Notes under the pieces: generated by a model
Told to the model about the DNA's origin: nothing
Database searches by the model: none
The model's input: the letters and a program-made list of their open reading frames with translations, nothing else
Translations under genes and position numbers: made by a program
Part shown: one piece after another, positions 24,701 to 36,700 of the stretch
Layout of the letters: each line of letters starts with the position of its first letter
Numbering within the stretch: position 1 is the first letter of the stretch
Assembly: GCF_015706575.1 (NCBI RefSeq)
Contig: NW_024037069.1
Location: forward strand, 44,709,553 to 44,773,552
Direction: 5' to 3'
DNA: 64,000 nucleotides
From: Patiria miniata
Taxonomy: Eukaryota; Echinodermata; Asteroidea; Valvatida; Asterinidae

Positions 24701-27700
24701 TGCCACACTGGTTACATGTACTTTGCCCTGATTGTGCACAGACCCATGGCATATTTGCATGAGTTCTGTCAGTAACATGATTGAGAGTCCCCCGGAAAAA
24801 AATATGTCCTAGCACCAGCAGCCTGCCCCAATGTTGCATCCTCACGGCACTTTGTTTCATATCTCAATGAAGGTCAGTCATTGCAAAAATGTTAAAAAGA
24901 AATGAATCTAGCTTGGCCTGAGAAACATTTATAATTTTGCTAGGAAATACCATGGAGGAATACTTAGTCCGAAAATTTGGGACTCTCAATACTGTGTATG
25001 AGAGTCCCAAAACTTAAGGTATTGAAAACGTGCAAAACAAGAAAATAGACTGGCACCTAAAACAACCAGTCCAACACAGCTTCAGTACTGCATCAATCAA
25101 CCATGCCAAAAGAATTTAGGAAACATGTGGCATGAAGCGGGAACTAGTCTCAATTTACTACACATCTCCATAGTCAAGCCACCAGACTATTGACACTGAA
25201 TGAAGAGGTCAGTCTTTTCAAATAGTTGGACCATGGTTGGACATGTACCAGTCTAGTCTTTAGCCTCATGTTGAAATCACTTGATTTCCCTCTCATATGT
25301 GCAAAAAAATTGCAGAAAAGTCTCCTTTAACAATTGAATTCAGTCTGCAAACTTGGTTAAAGAAATACTGTAGACATTTTCTTTGCTCCAGTGGAATTTT
25401 TGGAGAAATATGCTGGCTAAACTGTGAGTAAAGTGGGCCTGATTTAGTTTTGCACGTTTCAGGGCACTCCAGAGCCCTGTCTGGGAAATACTTAGAAAAT
25501 GCAAATGACTCTTCATATACTACACTGTATGGAGAGTGTATCAATTGTATAATAGACTTGTAGTTAGTCTGCAAAAATCCCTGGGCAAACAACACACCAA
25601 CTTGAGAGATTTCAGGCAATGAGAAGAAATTACAGTTCTAGAGGTGGGAGGAAAAGCCCAGAAGAATATTCTGGGAAAAACTCACGGAATCGGAAAGTAC
25701 CACTACGCCAACCTGACTTGTGCAAATAAGTGGCATAATTTGGCAAGTTTGGATTCTTTCCCAATTTTTTTTTCACTTTTGAGTCTTTATTATATAACTG
25801 AAGACAGCAATGCTCATTTCTGGCAAGACCATTATGGAAAGATTCTAATAGGCTATCTGGCCATCTAATTTCTCCTTAACTTAAGTTCGGGGACCTAGTA
25901 ATCATCAGAAAGTGATTTGTCCTAAAAAGTCAAATTTAGCAAGGAAAATATTGAACATGTTGAAGTATTTATTGAGAAAAGACTTAGAAATGTTCAGACC
26001 ATTCTCATAGGCCCTACACAGTTTGTGTAAAGGGTGACAAGTTATGGCCAGATCTAGACACATTCATTATCAATCGTCAGACCCGGGCCTAAACTAAATC
26101 ATGATGAGAGGCCTAGGTCCCTATTAGCCTAATCCGCCTATGTTTAAGTATTTTGACGCACTCGCATTCAATTTGGGAGTAATTGCAGAATACCCCGCCA
26201 CTCGGAAATACACCCCTAAAATCACTGGCTACGAGGTTGGAATTACTGGAAAAGAAACAATTCAAGTCCATTGCCAGCTACGCGGATACTGAGTGGGGGT
26301 CCATTATTTGAGAACGAAGCAACACAAAATGAATGGGCGTTGCTGAAAAAAACCAACTACCCTGTTGGCGGCTACGCGGTTACGAAGTGGGAGTGCAATG
26401 AAGCATGACGCATAGTATACAAGTAGCGCTGAGAATGTTTATTGAGGTCAATCAACCGTGACCTCGTAGCCGCTACGAGGTGGACATCAGGACATGGTGG
26501 ATAGTAGCTCTACTGAGTGGAGCGTTGAATTACGGGTACCCCTCCATACAAACGCTCCACCGATTTGCCATACTTTGGTAGCACCATACACGGTCGTCAT
26601 GACGGTATGCATTTTGTGCATGCCCTCGCGAGGACAAGGCCAAAAAAAACTGATAAAGAAAATACAAATGAGGAAGGCAGTAACCCTGGATAGATCCACA
26701 CATTCATGACATTCCATATGACCCCTCAAATTGTTTCAAACAACCGGTCATTTTGAAAAAAGAACAAAATAGTCTGAACTTACCGCTCACAATTAAATGT
26801 GTCTGCCGAGTTGCACAGTCTATTTCACTGACATGACTGATGCATAATTCATTGCGCGCGTGTGTGACGTCACTATTGAAGAAAAACAAGTTGCGCTTAC
26901 TCAATAGCTGTTTTATGTAGTCATATGTGCCCCGCGCCGTCTGACTGTGGGTTTTTGGTGCGGGGCACATATCAGTACATGAAACAGTCATTGATTAAGC
27001 GCGACTTGTTTTTCTTCAATAGTGACGTCACACACGCGCGCAATGAATTATGCATCAGTCATGTCAGTGAAATAGACTGTGCAACTCGGCAGACACATTT
27101 AATTGTGAGCGGTAAATTCAGACTATTTTGTTCTTTTTTCAAAATGACCGGTTGTTCGAAACAATTTGAGGGGTCATATGGAATGTCATGAATGTGTGGA
27201 TCTATCCAGGGTTACTGTCTTCCTCATTTGTATTTTCTTTATCAGTTTTTTTTGGCCTTGTCCTCGCGAGGGCATGCACAAAATGCATACCGTCATGACA
27301 ACCGTGTAATGGTGCTACCAAAGTATGGCAAATCGGTGGAGCGTTTGTATGGAGGGGTACCCGTAATTCAACGCTCCACTCAGTAGAGCTAGGTGGATAG
27401 ATCGAGTGGCAGGGTATTCTGCAATTGTGCCTCAATTTGCGTTGGACAATGCGCGTGCATTGCAAGCGTTACCTGCGCCAATTATGCATGATGACAAGGA
27501 TATATTTGGGAAGCTTTCCTTTATAATTCTCATTCATGCAAGCGCCCTCAACGGTCAAGAGGGTGACAGTTGTCTGTTGAGTTGACCGACACAGAAGGCG
27601 GCAGGTCCTACATGTAGTCCTACCCATTTTCGTCGATGTCTATCAAGTGGAATTTCAATCCTTCTAAAAAAAAACTGTCACCATTTTAACCCCCATTTTG

Positions 27701-30700
27701 AAAAGAAACCTTAAATATTTACCAGAATGGTGAACGTTCCGCTCCCAACATCTGAAATCAGCGCCTCTATTGCCAGCAGTCTGGTTCTCTGCAAGGATTC
27801 TGTCGATGGTAATATCCACGTGGTAGTTTCTGCAGTAGTCTGGGAACCGTTCAGGCCTATCGCACCGTGCAAAGTGAATGTGGTACCTACGGAAGCCCAA
27901 AATGGACGCGATGACAGTTAAGTTGTCGCTTAGCATTTCCCTTTCTGACTTTTATTTGTGTCTGTGAAGTGATGAATGTGCGAGCACTTTGTCATACTTT
28001 ATCAATATATTGAAATGTTTCACATTCGCCATGACCTGGGTGGGTGGCGTGTGCAGTGGTAGTGGTGGAGGAGGGGGAGGGGCCAAGGGAAAGAAGTTAA
28101 GGAGGGTATACAGAGGTTGACACGAATTGTTGATCTGAACTCTAAAGTTTCTAACTAAAAAAAAGAAAAAAGAACTGTATGGGCTGAGCAATTGAGATGA
28201 TTGAGATCATGCCAGTTCATGCAGTTTTCATCGTAAAGAGTTTCCCTCTCTGTTCTCTTCAACAAATTATTGCACTAGAGTGCCCTTTGGGCAAGTCTCC
28301 GTCAGAGCATGGAGGTGTTTTCCTCCATGGTCAGTGTTTGACACGCACGAGTAGACACTTGTATTGGGCGTTCATTGAATTTTAATAGCAAAGCTTTTCC
28401 TCGTTGAGGGCGCTCTGTTCAAGGGCTCAAAAAAAATTGTTCATGCGAGTATTTGACACTACAGGAATCTTCGTAAACTTCGGTTTAGGAATGGCGGCAA
28501 AACAACTTGAAGCCATATGCTGCTAAGCGCCAAAAAGATGCACTGTGAAAAAAATGGGATGACCAAATCGGAACTTGGCCTCTTGTAATAAGAAAAAAAT
28601 GGAAGTTTGGAAAATACCTCGTGCCTCCATATAATTATATTTACGCGGTTGTTAATAGAATTCAAGTGGTGGAGTATGAAAACGCGCACCCACTGTCTGT
28701 AATGGACATTTGCAAACAAAACCCTGTTTTGCCGATTCGAGAAACAACAATACAATCAATCTGACGCAGTCCATTAAAATTAACCTGCAACATGTTGAAA
28801 TTTCAGCGCAGTAGATATAAACTTTTTGAGACAACTGTAAAAAATCATCTCCATTTTTCTCGACACAAAACATATAGTAGGTTTCCTTTGAAAGCGTGAT
28901 GGTCTGGTCCCTATTTTGCTACTAAAGCATCCCGAGAAAATGATGGTAATTGCTCCTTTCTCGAGAATGACAGCACACTGGGCGCAATGATTTCCCAGGA
29001 TGCATATGATTCTATTATGTACTTACGATAATGTAAGATATGATATGAATCATATGATATTTTGACAGCCATTTGTGAATTTTAGCAAATAGTGTCCATT
29101 ACCTTCAATAAAACTAGAGGTAAAAAATACTATCTGTTAGGCCAAAAAACAAATTAAGTTGGTCTCTGGTCATCGCGCGCGTCGATTTTAATCATGCGCG
29201 TCAATCTTTTTTGTTCCCAAAATGTTCCGCGGTAGCTCCAACAGCGCCCTCTATTGCCGCACCTCCTCATTTTTTTGTACCAAAGAGCACCAAGGAATGG
29301 GAATTTGCACCAAGGCAAATGATCGAGAGCACCAAGGCAAATTATGGAGGACACCAATGTACATGAAGACACCAAAAAAGCAAAATAGTACCGCACCTTG
29401 TCTGTACAATTTAAGCTCGAAAAAAAGCCCCCCCCCACAACAAAAGCCGTGTCGTCAATTCTTGAACTATGGTCTGACCAGAGACCGATTTTTTTTTTTT
29501 GGCCTTATAGATTTACTTCCAAGAGGCAGAGGTGCCATGTCTGCATCGTTGATCGACATCGTCAACGTCACATCCGATCCCTGTATAACCTCCACAGTGC
29601 AGTCAAAAGGTTGTTCTATCGCCACAACAGCAGGGCACTGGAGACAAACGCCAGCCGTTTCCATGACAACGGTGATCGGAACCGCATCGTGTGCAACGAG
29701 CTGTGACAGGTGCAACAATAGGATGATTACTGATGCGAGAAATGAAGCTTTAAGGCAAGTTTTGTGCGTGGGGAAAGGTGGCTTTCCCGGCCAACTCAAT
29801 ATTAAAACGCTTATAATACGGTGATCACAAATGAACCATGCATGTGCCACATTTGAAAGTCCTTAACCATGCTCCAGAATTTTCAGTTTGTATGTTTCTT
29901 TACACGGAATATTTAATGTGCTCTATTTTTTTCTATTTTAGACGTTTTTATCCTCTGAAATAATGTAGTTTTTTTTTTGGTTTTTTTTTGTTTTTTTAGC
30001 GCCCATGACTCACAAAAAGATACCCTACGTGAATTTTTCTCCAGTCTAAAATAAGTCGAGAATTGTACAGTAAATATTCCTTAACTAAACGTGGGCGGCT
30101 TTTTTTGTTCGATGTACGTCTCATTCAAAAGTGAAGAACTTTTGTATTGCTATAGAAAAAAAGCACTTTAGAAAGAAAATCTATTCTTCGGGGTTAGCAC
30201 GCAGCAGAGCAACTTTATGCAAGAACAATAACCATTTTAATGATTTCGATGAATTTTCACGACCGAGAAAACAGTCTAAAAACAGCCGGGCTCATGTCCA
30301 CCCTAATTTCCGTTTCAACATTACCGACACTTTTTATCAAAATTCGCGGATTGTGTTTGCTTGACGTATAGCCTGTTAGTTTCGCCAGTCCACTTTTCCT
30401 TTTTTTATGTGAACACTGGCTAATCTAGTCTTTTGAATTAAACCACTTGTTATCCGCGTGATCGATTGAACAGAGGTTGAGGTCAACGATTCTTTTAATT
30501 TAATAATAGAGGGCCTAATCATTACAATCAATTCAATATCGTTTCAAATAGGACGTTTTACACGTTTTTTTTTAGGGCAACGTACACGCTCTATTGCGCA
30601 CGTTTTGACACCAATTTTAGGTTCTTCGTTTAGCTTGCATAATTTACAGGTAAATGGCAACGACAATATTACCGAACACATTCTAGTTCGACCGGAATTT

Positions 30701-33700
30701 TGGATACCATTTTCATTATTTTACATGTCAAACTTAGAATTTGCACCGGAGATCGGTTTATTCAGGGAAGGCGGGGGGGGGTGTCAGAATCCGCTCCTTC
30801 TCTTGAGAGAGGGCTCTCTTCTCAAAACATAACATATACTGCCTAGATGATCTTGGGTTTAATTATGAAGAAGAGGTTGTCAAGAAAATACTTAAAAACA
30901 CAATTTTCCAGAATTTTCTGACAAGAGCACCAGGCCTGATGCGCAACATACTCGAAAAATACAGTTATTCGTTTTCTATTCGTATCCTTATCTTCATTGT
31001 TTGCAATTGAATATATATAATTTTAATGACATGAACTTTTCTTCGGAACATATTTTATGCAACCTTCTACTCCTCTTAAATTTATGAAAACTAGTTGACA
31101 TCCCTTTCGGTTAATTTCATTCCCAAGTGCACTTCTTTAAACATCTAACAGTGTCCATGCTTTTGCAGACAACAGAGGGAGCTGTTGCTGTGATGTCATT
31201 TCAGGAAGACTATACAGTTTAGAGGTTTTCTGTTTAAATTGGGAACCCAAAAACGTGCTCATTGAAAACACACATGAGAAAAGTTTATTCATCGGCTGAC
31301 TTATTTCCCTTGATGAATTGTCAACATGACTGTCATGTACTGACACAACATCGAATCACCAGAGAAAAGAAAATTTATAACAGCAAAATATCTAAAATTC
31401 TGGCAACTTTTGGTGCTGAAATAGCTGTAACACGGATGGTCTCTGCCTGAAATGACATCACACTGTTTGTCATGAATATGTCAATGTGCATAAGCAAAAA
31501 AACCAAAAAGACACCAAAGCAACCATGAAAATTGCTAAACAAATTGATAGGTTAAATTCCCCAAATTTTATTTCGAAGGAATGCATTAAACAAATTACAT
31601 CGCATGGTTCGTTTAAACTTGTCATTCAAATTCGAACATCAGCCTACATGTATTATGATCATTTAAATGAGCCATTTGTGCTCTCTTTTTTTGGTGATTT
31701 GAGTTAGTCTACTGTCAAGTATCATTTTGTTTTACTTAGGAAGATAAATTATTAGGAAAAAAGGTGTTTTACTTACCAATAAGTCTCTTTGTCCCGTCGC
31801 CACAACAACGAAGTGTCCGCTGGTTGGATACACGTAACTGGTAGCCAAAGCAGTCTCCTCCCAAATGGTCAGGCTACCGTCACCAGGTTCGAATCCCAGC
31901 TTGGAACTGCTAGTGACATCACCGACACTAATACCTGTAACGGTAAGTTCGGTAGGCTTGCCAGCGATGACGGTGCCCGTTGGTTCAACCAGCTGAATGT
32001 TTGGTAGGTTGGACGGGATGGGGTCCACGGGGACCGCGACGTGGGTGTCGTTACCGCAGCTCTGTTGCTCATCACCGGGACAAGGGTCGCCACAGACCGG
32101 CGATGGATCTGTGAGATAGGCGGTGCTTGAACACAGACAGTGACCAGCCTGAGAGACGACAGAAAAACAATAATAGGATTTATAAACTTCTCAGGACTTC
32201 TCGAATTGTTCTAGCAAACAAAATGCTTGGACAAAAGCTAAACAATGAGTTACTTCATTAGTCCTATCGATCTTTTGCACTGCCATCTTGAAGGTATGTG
32301 CTTTTGTTCAACAGGGACATGCACGAGAAGAGCTCTTGTGCAATCATTGTTACAAATTTTAATGAATTAACATAACAAAACACACGTCAAAGATGACTAC
32401 TGAATGCAATTGATCTATAAGTAATGAAAAGTGTATGGAAAATTGTATGGGTAGTTGGTAGGTCCTCTATTCCTCCATCGGTATTTGTACGGACGGAGTA
32501 GCGCTTTTCCTAGATACCCAGATTTGCTTCTGTAATGAAAAAGCTAAATAATAAGGATTTTAAACCTGCCTGCAATCCCGAGTAACTTTGCGACTGTATG
32601 TAACATGCGAAGATACAGTCTTCATGCTTGACATTGGTTGGGTCGTAATTCCCGCCAGATACCCGGAATTTCGGATTCGTTTTGTTCATCGGGTAGCATC
32701 CAATTTCTAAGACGGCTGATAGTTGAGATAAAAAAGAAAGGTTCAAATGGCTAAGCTGACGCAAAGTCACAGAAGCTGTAAAAATTGAGCTTTGAATTTA
32801 AACATTTTTGTACCCACATTTTACATGTTTAGCCTTTAGTCGTGTTTAGATGTATTGCACAGTTTCTGTTTGTGATCGTGACATCAGGAATAACTATAGG
32901 TATATATTTTGGGGTTCGTAATTTTAGACATTAATTTTGGTGATAAAAAAGACTGACCTCTTTAAACTTTTGTGTTTATATATGCTGAAAAAAAACAAGA
33001 AAAAAATGCTCTCATATATTTCTTTTCTAAAATAAACAAGGAAACAAAAACTAAAATGCACGAGACAAATTCACAAAATGCATTTCCTGTTGGTCAAAGG
33101 AATGGACATAAAACTAAGAATTGTTAACTTTAACTTGGAATTCAGAAAAGGTGCGGCGCTTTAAGCCCGGTTCATACTCGGCACGAAAGCGAAAGCGAAC
33201 GCGAATTTGTGACGTCATGGCGAGTATTCGCGCTGCGAATTCGTAAAAGTTGAACATATTCAACTCGGGCAAATTTCGCAGCGAATGTTTCATGACGTCA
33301 AGTTTGCTTCGCATTCGCATTCGCGTGAAGTATGAACCGGGCTTCAGGCCTACTCTCTTATTTCCAAGGAGTCGGAACATTCACTCCATTCGAGTGAAGA
33401 TTCATTACCACTGACTGAAAGTATTAGGGACCAGACGTTTTAGAATTTCATTCAATCGAATAGACCTAGTCTTCACTCAAGTTGGATTAGATTGGTCTAA
33501 TTGGATTCGATTTTTTTCCAGAGTATTTTAATCTAATTAAATGAGATTAATTTCGTCTAGTCCAATATAGTTTCGCTCTTTGGATTTAAATTTAGAGACT
33601 CGTTAATTAAAAAAAACTTAAAGTTATATATACGCTCTAATTTTGTGATGAACGGATTCTTGCATAATTATACACATTTCTATGGAGCCGTGCATGCATC

Positions 33701-36700
33701 TACCACCCCAAAGGGTAATAACGTAGAGACGGTTCATACTCGGCGAATTTGTGACGTCACAACAAGTATTCGCGCAGCGATTTCGCAAAGGTTGAACACA
33801 TTTCAACTCCGGTTAATTTCGCAGCGAATGTTTAGCTACGTCAAAACCGCAATTCGCTTTCGCGCTGAGTATGAAACGGCCCTCATTTAAAACGAAAACT
33901 GACAAAGATACATGACTGAAAAAAATTGACTTACCATTTACAGGCTGTGCGATAGTCTGTTGAAAATAAACGAGCAATAAAATAATTCTTCTTAGGACAA
34001 GAATGATGCAGTTGACAACAGCACATTGTTCCCAATGATAAAAGAGTCAGCGAATTCATGTTACTGGCTGTTCCCCTGATTATTCGTCTTGCAAATGCCG
34101 CATAAATCAGCCTCTATGTTGAACACAATTTCCAAAGAATTGGTAATATTTACCAATAGGGTTATAGGAGCATGAATTCTGGAGGTTCCCGTGACTGTGA
34201 AAATGTTGGAAAACCGAGCTGCAAAAAATGCTCAAGCATGCACTCTACTACTGAAAAGATTTTTCAGCGGTAATGTTTCATGTATTATTACGATTTCTGA
34301 GAATCGTTTTAAAATTGAAAAAGTGACCATGCATCTATCAAGCAAAATAAGTGTCATTGATAAAGTTCTAAGCTAGTTTTACAATTTTAGCAGTAGCTTA
34401 ATGTCTCCTTAAACCACTCGCTGTAGCAGCGTAAATATTTTGGGTAAAAAAATCATCAATATTATATTTACAACGATTACACGCTTTGATGCATCAACGT
34501 ACTCTACAATGCATCAGCTAGACCACATTATTTACCTTGATGAATTGTCAACCCAGGCCACTATAGGTATCATAATACTCTCAAGCGCCATTACCATGGC
34601 AACAGAAAATGTAACTAATTTGGTTTCAGTCATGTTCGTTCAGAGGGGGAACATGCAACGGAGCTTTGTTAACGTTGCAATTCGGCGAGAGTACGAGAAG
34701 GCCACACAATAATTACGGAACCATCGATTTTCGAATGGGAAGGAGTCCGGAGTATTTACGACCTTGGAGTCCTTGAACACGCCACAAAACGAAGCAATGA
34801 AAGGCTTTTGTTTATTAATGAGCAAAAAATTGATATTTCCTCAGTGCATTCACGAGCCAAGAGCACAATTTCCGTGAAGAAATAATTAAATTCAAAAATG
34901 TGTATGAAAATGCAAACTGACTGAAATCGGGAAGATTTGTTTTTGCCAATTTGCTTATTTATATCTGATTACGTGGAAAACAAAACGTCCGATAACAAGA
35001 GGGGCGTTTTCTGGTCTTTTCTTTTCGCGATTTCTCATTAGCGTTGTCATGCTCTTTTATGCTAATTCTTGTTTAATAATAGTCATTTTTAAGGGAAATT
35101 CTACGTTTTTCTGTGTGCTGTGGTTTATATACCCATACATTTTTACTGTTTCATCTTTTACGAGAACAAAGCCAATAACGTGATTCCATGGTAACTCGCG
35201 TTACATTTGAGGGGGGGGGGGTGTCTTCCATCAACTCTGTGGTGTTAGTCTGTAATGTCAAATCATGCTATTCTATAATGTTAAGTTTTTATTACTTTTG
35301 GGTACCAAAAAAGGACATGATACAAAATTAAATACCTTGCATTTGAAAATTGTCCTCATTCTGTGCACTGTTGGCAGAATCGTTTCAGTGCCCTTACACA
35401 ATTAAAATTATTTGATACGCTTCCATGATCAAACATGAAATCTCTAGAGCAATGATTGCGGTAACTCGCGTTACCGCAACTCGCGTTACAGTTTGTCTGC
35501 CCATACTTCGGTATAAGTTAAATATTTGTGAAACTATTAATGAAAACAAAAAACTATTTGGGCTTAGAATATTAACATTTGTGTCTGATTTAAAACCAAA
35601 AATCTCACAATAACTCTTGTATTTTGCATTTGAAAACAAGAAGCCAACTGACTACCTAAAATTCATTATTTTAGCCAAAACAGTTTGTCTGCCCATCTTT
35701 GGTATAAGTTAAATATTTGTGAAACTATTAATGAAAACAAAAAACTTTTTGGGCTTAGAATATTAACATTTGTGTCTGATTTAAAACGAAAAATCTCACA
35801 TTGTATTTTGCATGTGAAAACAAGACGCCAACTGACTACCTAAAATTTATTATTTTAGCCAAAACAAACACATTTTGTGGACATAAAATACATTTGATCA
35901 TATTCCATCTCACTAGTGCGCCACTTAAATGAAGGTCTTTTTGTCCCCTTTAATGTGATACCACGATTGAGGTTGTTATGTTTCATAGATATTCCACTTT
36001 TCACTGACCCGTGTCGACTTGTGCGTGGAATTGCCCAATATAGAAAAGATCTTAATGATTAAACGACATTATACACAATGGAACATTCCTGAATTGGAAC
36101 ATGACATTCACAATTTGAGAATAAGTTAATCGCATTGGACAAATTTGGTAACTTAAAGGAAATACACAGCATTTGCAATAAATCTTAAAGGCCCTGTCAC
36201 ACTGTCTGCGATCTTATATGCGCTCTCACTGCGTCCTTGAAAAATAGCTGGGGCGCAAAAACAACTACTACATCGCAGCGACAACTACATAGGTTGCCAG
36301 ATGGGCGCCAGAGGTTCTTAATGGTCTCTGATGAGCGCAAAGATCTTTGAACATGCTCAAAGCAATCGCAACACCTCTGTGCTCTTGCCAGGGCGCCGTA
36401 ATGATGCAACTCGGGCGCTGTGCGAGTGTGAATCGTGCGACATTGAAGTGGCATTGAGGCAGCCTATAGGCGCAAGTCAGTCGATATAGTCTCCATGAGA
36501 AAGTAACTCGACTGCGATGAACTTGTAGAATAATTTTGAAACTGGACTGTGTATTGACCGTTTTGTCGTGGTATTTATACAGCGCAAGTGACGTCACATG
36601 AGCGTATTTTGGTCGAATAGAGAGCGCGACGCGATCTACTAGGACGTATCAACAGCGAGCAGAGCGTAGTGTGAACGCAGTGACAGCGCAGCGGCAGCGA

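Noticed and set aside
26704-27191. Matching open frames on both strands with the same protein sequence
   Set aside because: They are mirror images produced by the foldback element's inverted arms, not a conserved gene pair.
27664-27936. The longest minus-strand frame over exon 6
   Set aside because: It is in a different frame from the one that joins exons 5 and 7, and its translation does not resemble a PKD domain.
29222-29824. A 200-codon plus-strand open frame
   Set aside because: It lies antisense across an M1 MITE and polycystin exon 5; composition follows the repeat.
29467-29850. The full 127-codon minus-strand frame around exon 5
   Set aside because: Only 29517-29700 is bounded by splice sites and joins its neighbours in phase; the rest is intron or MITE.
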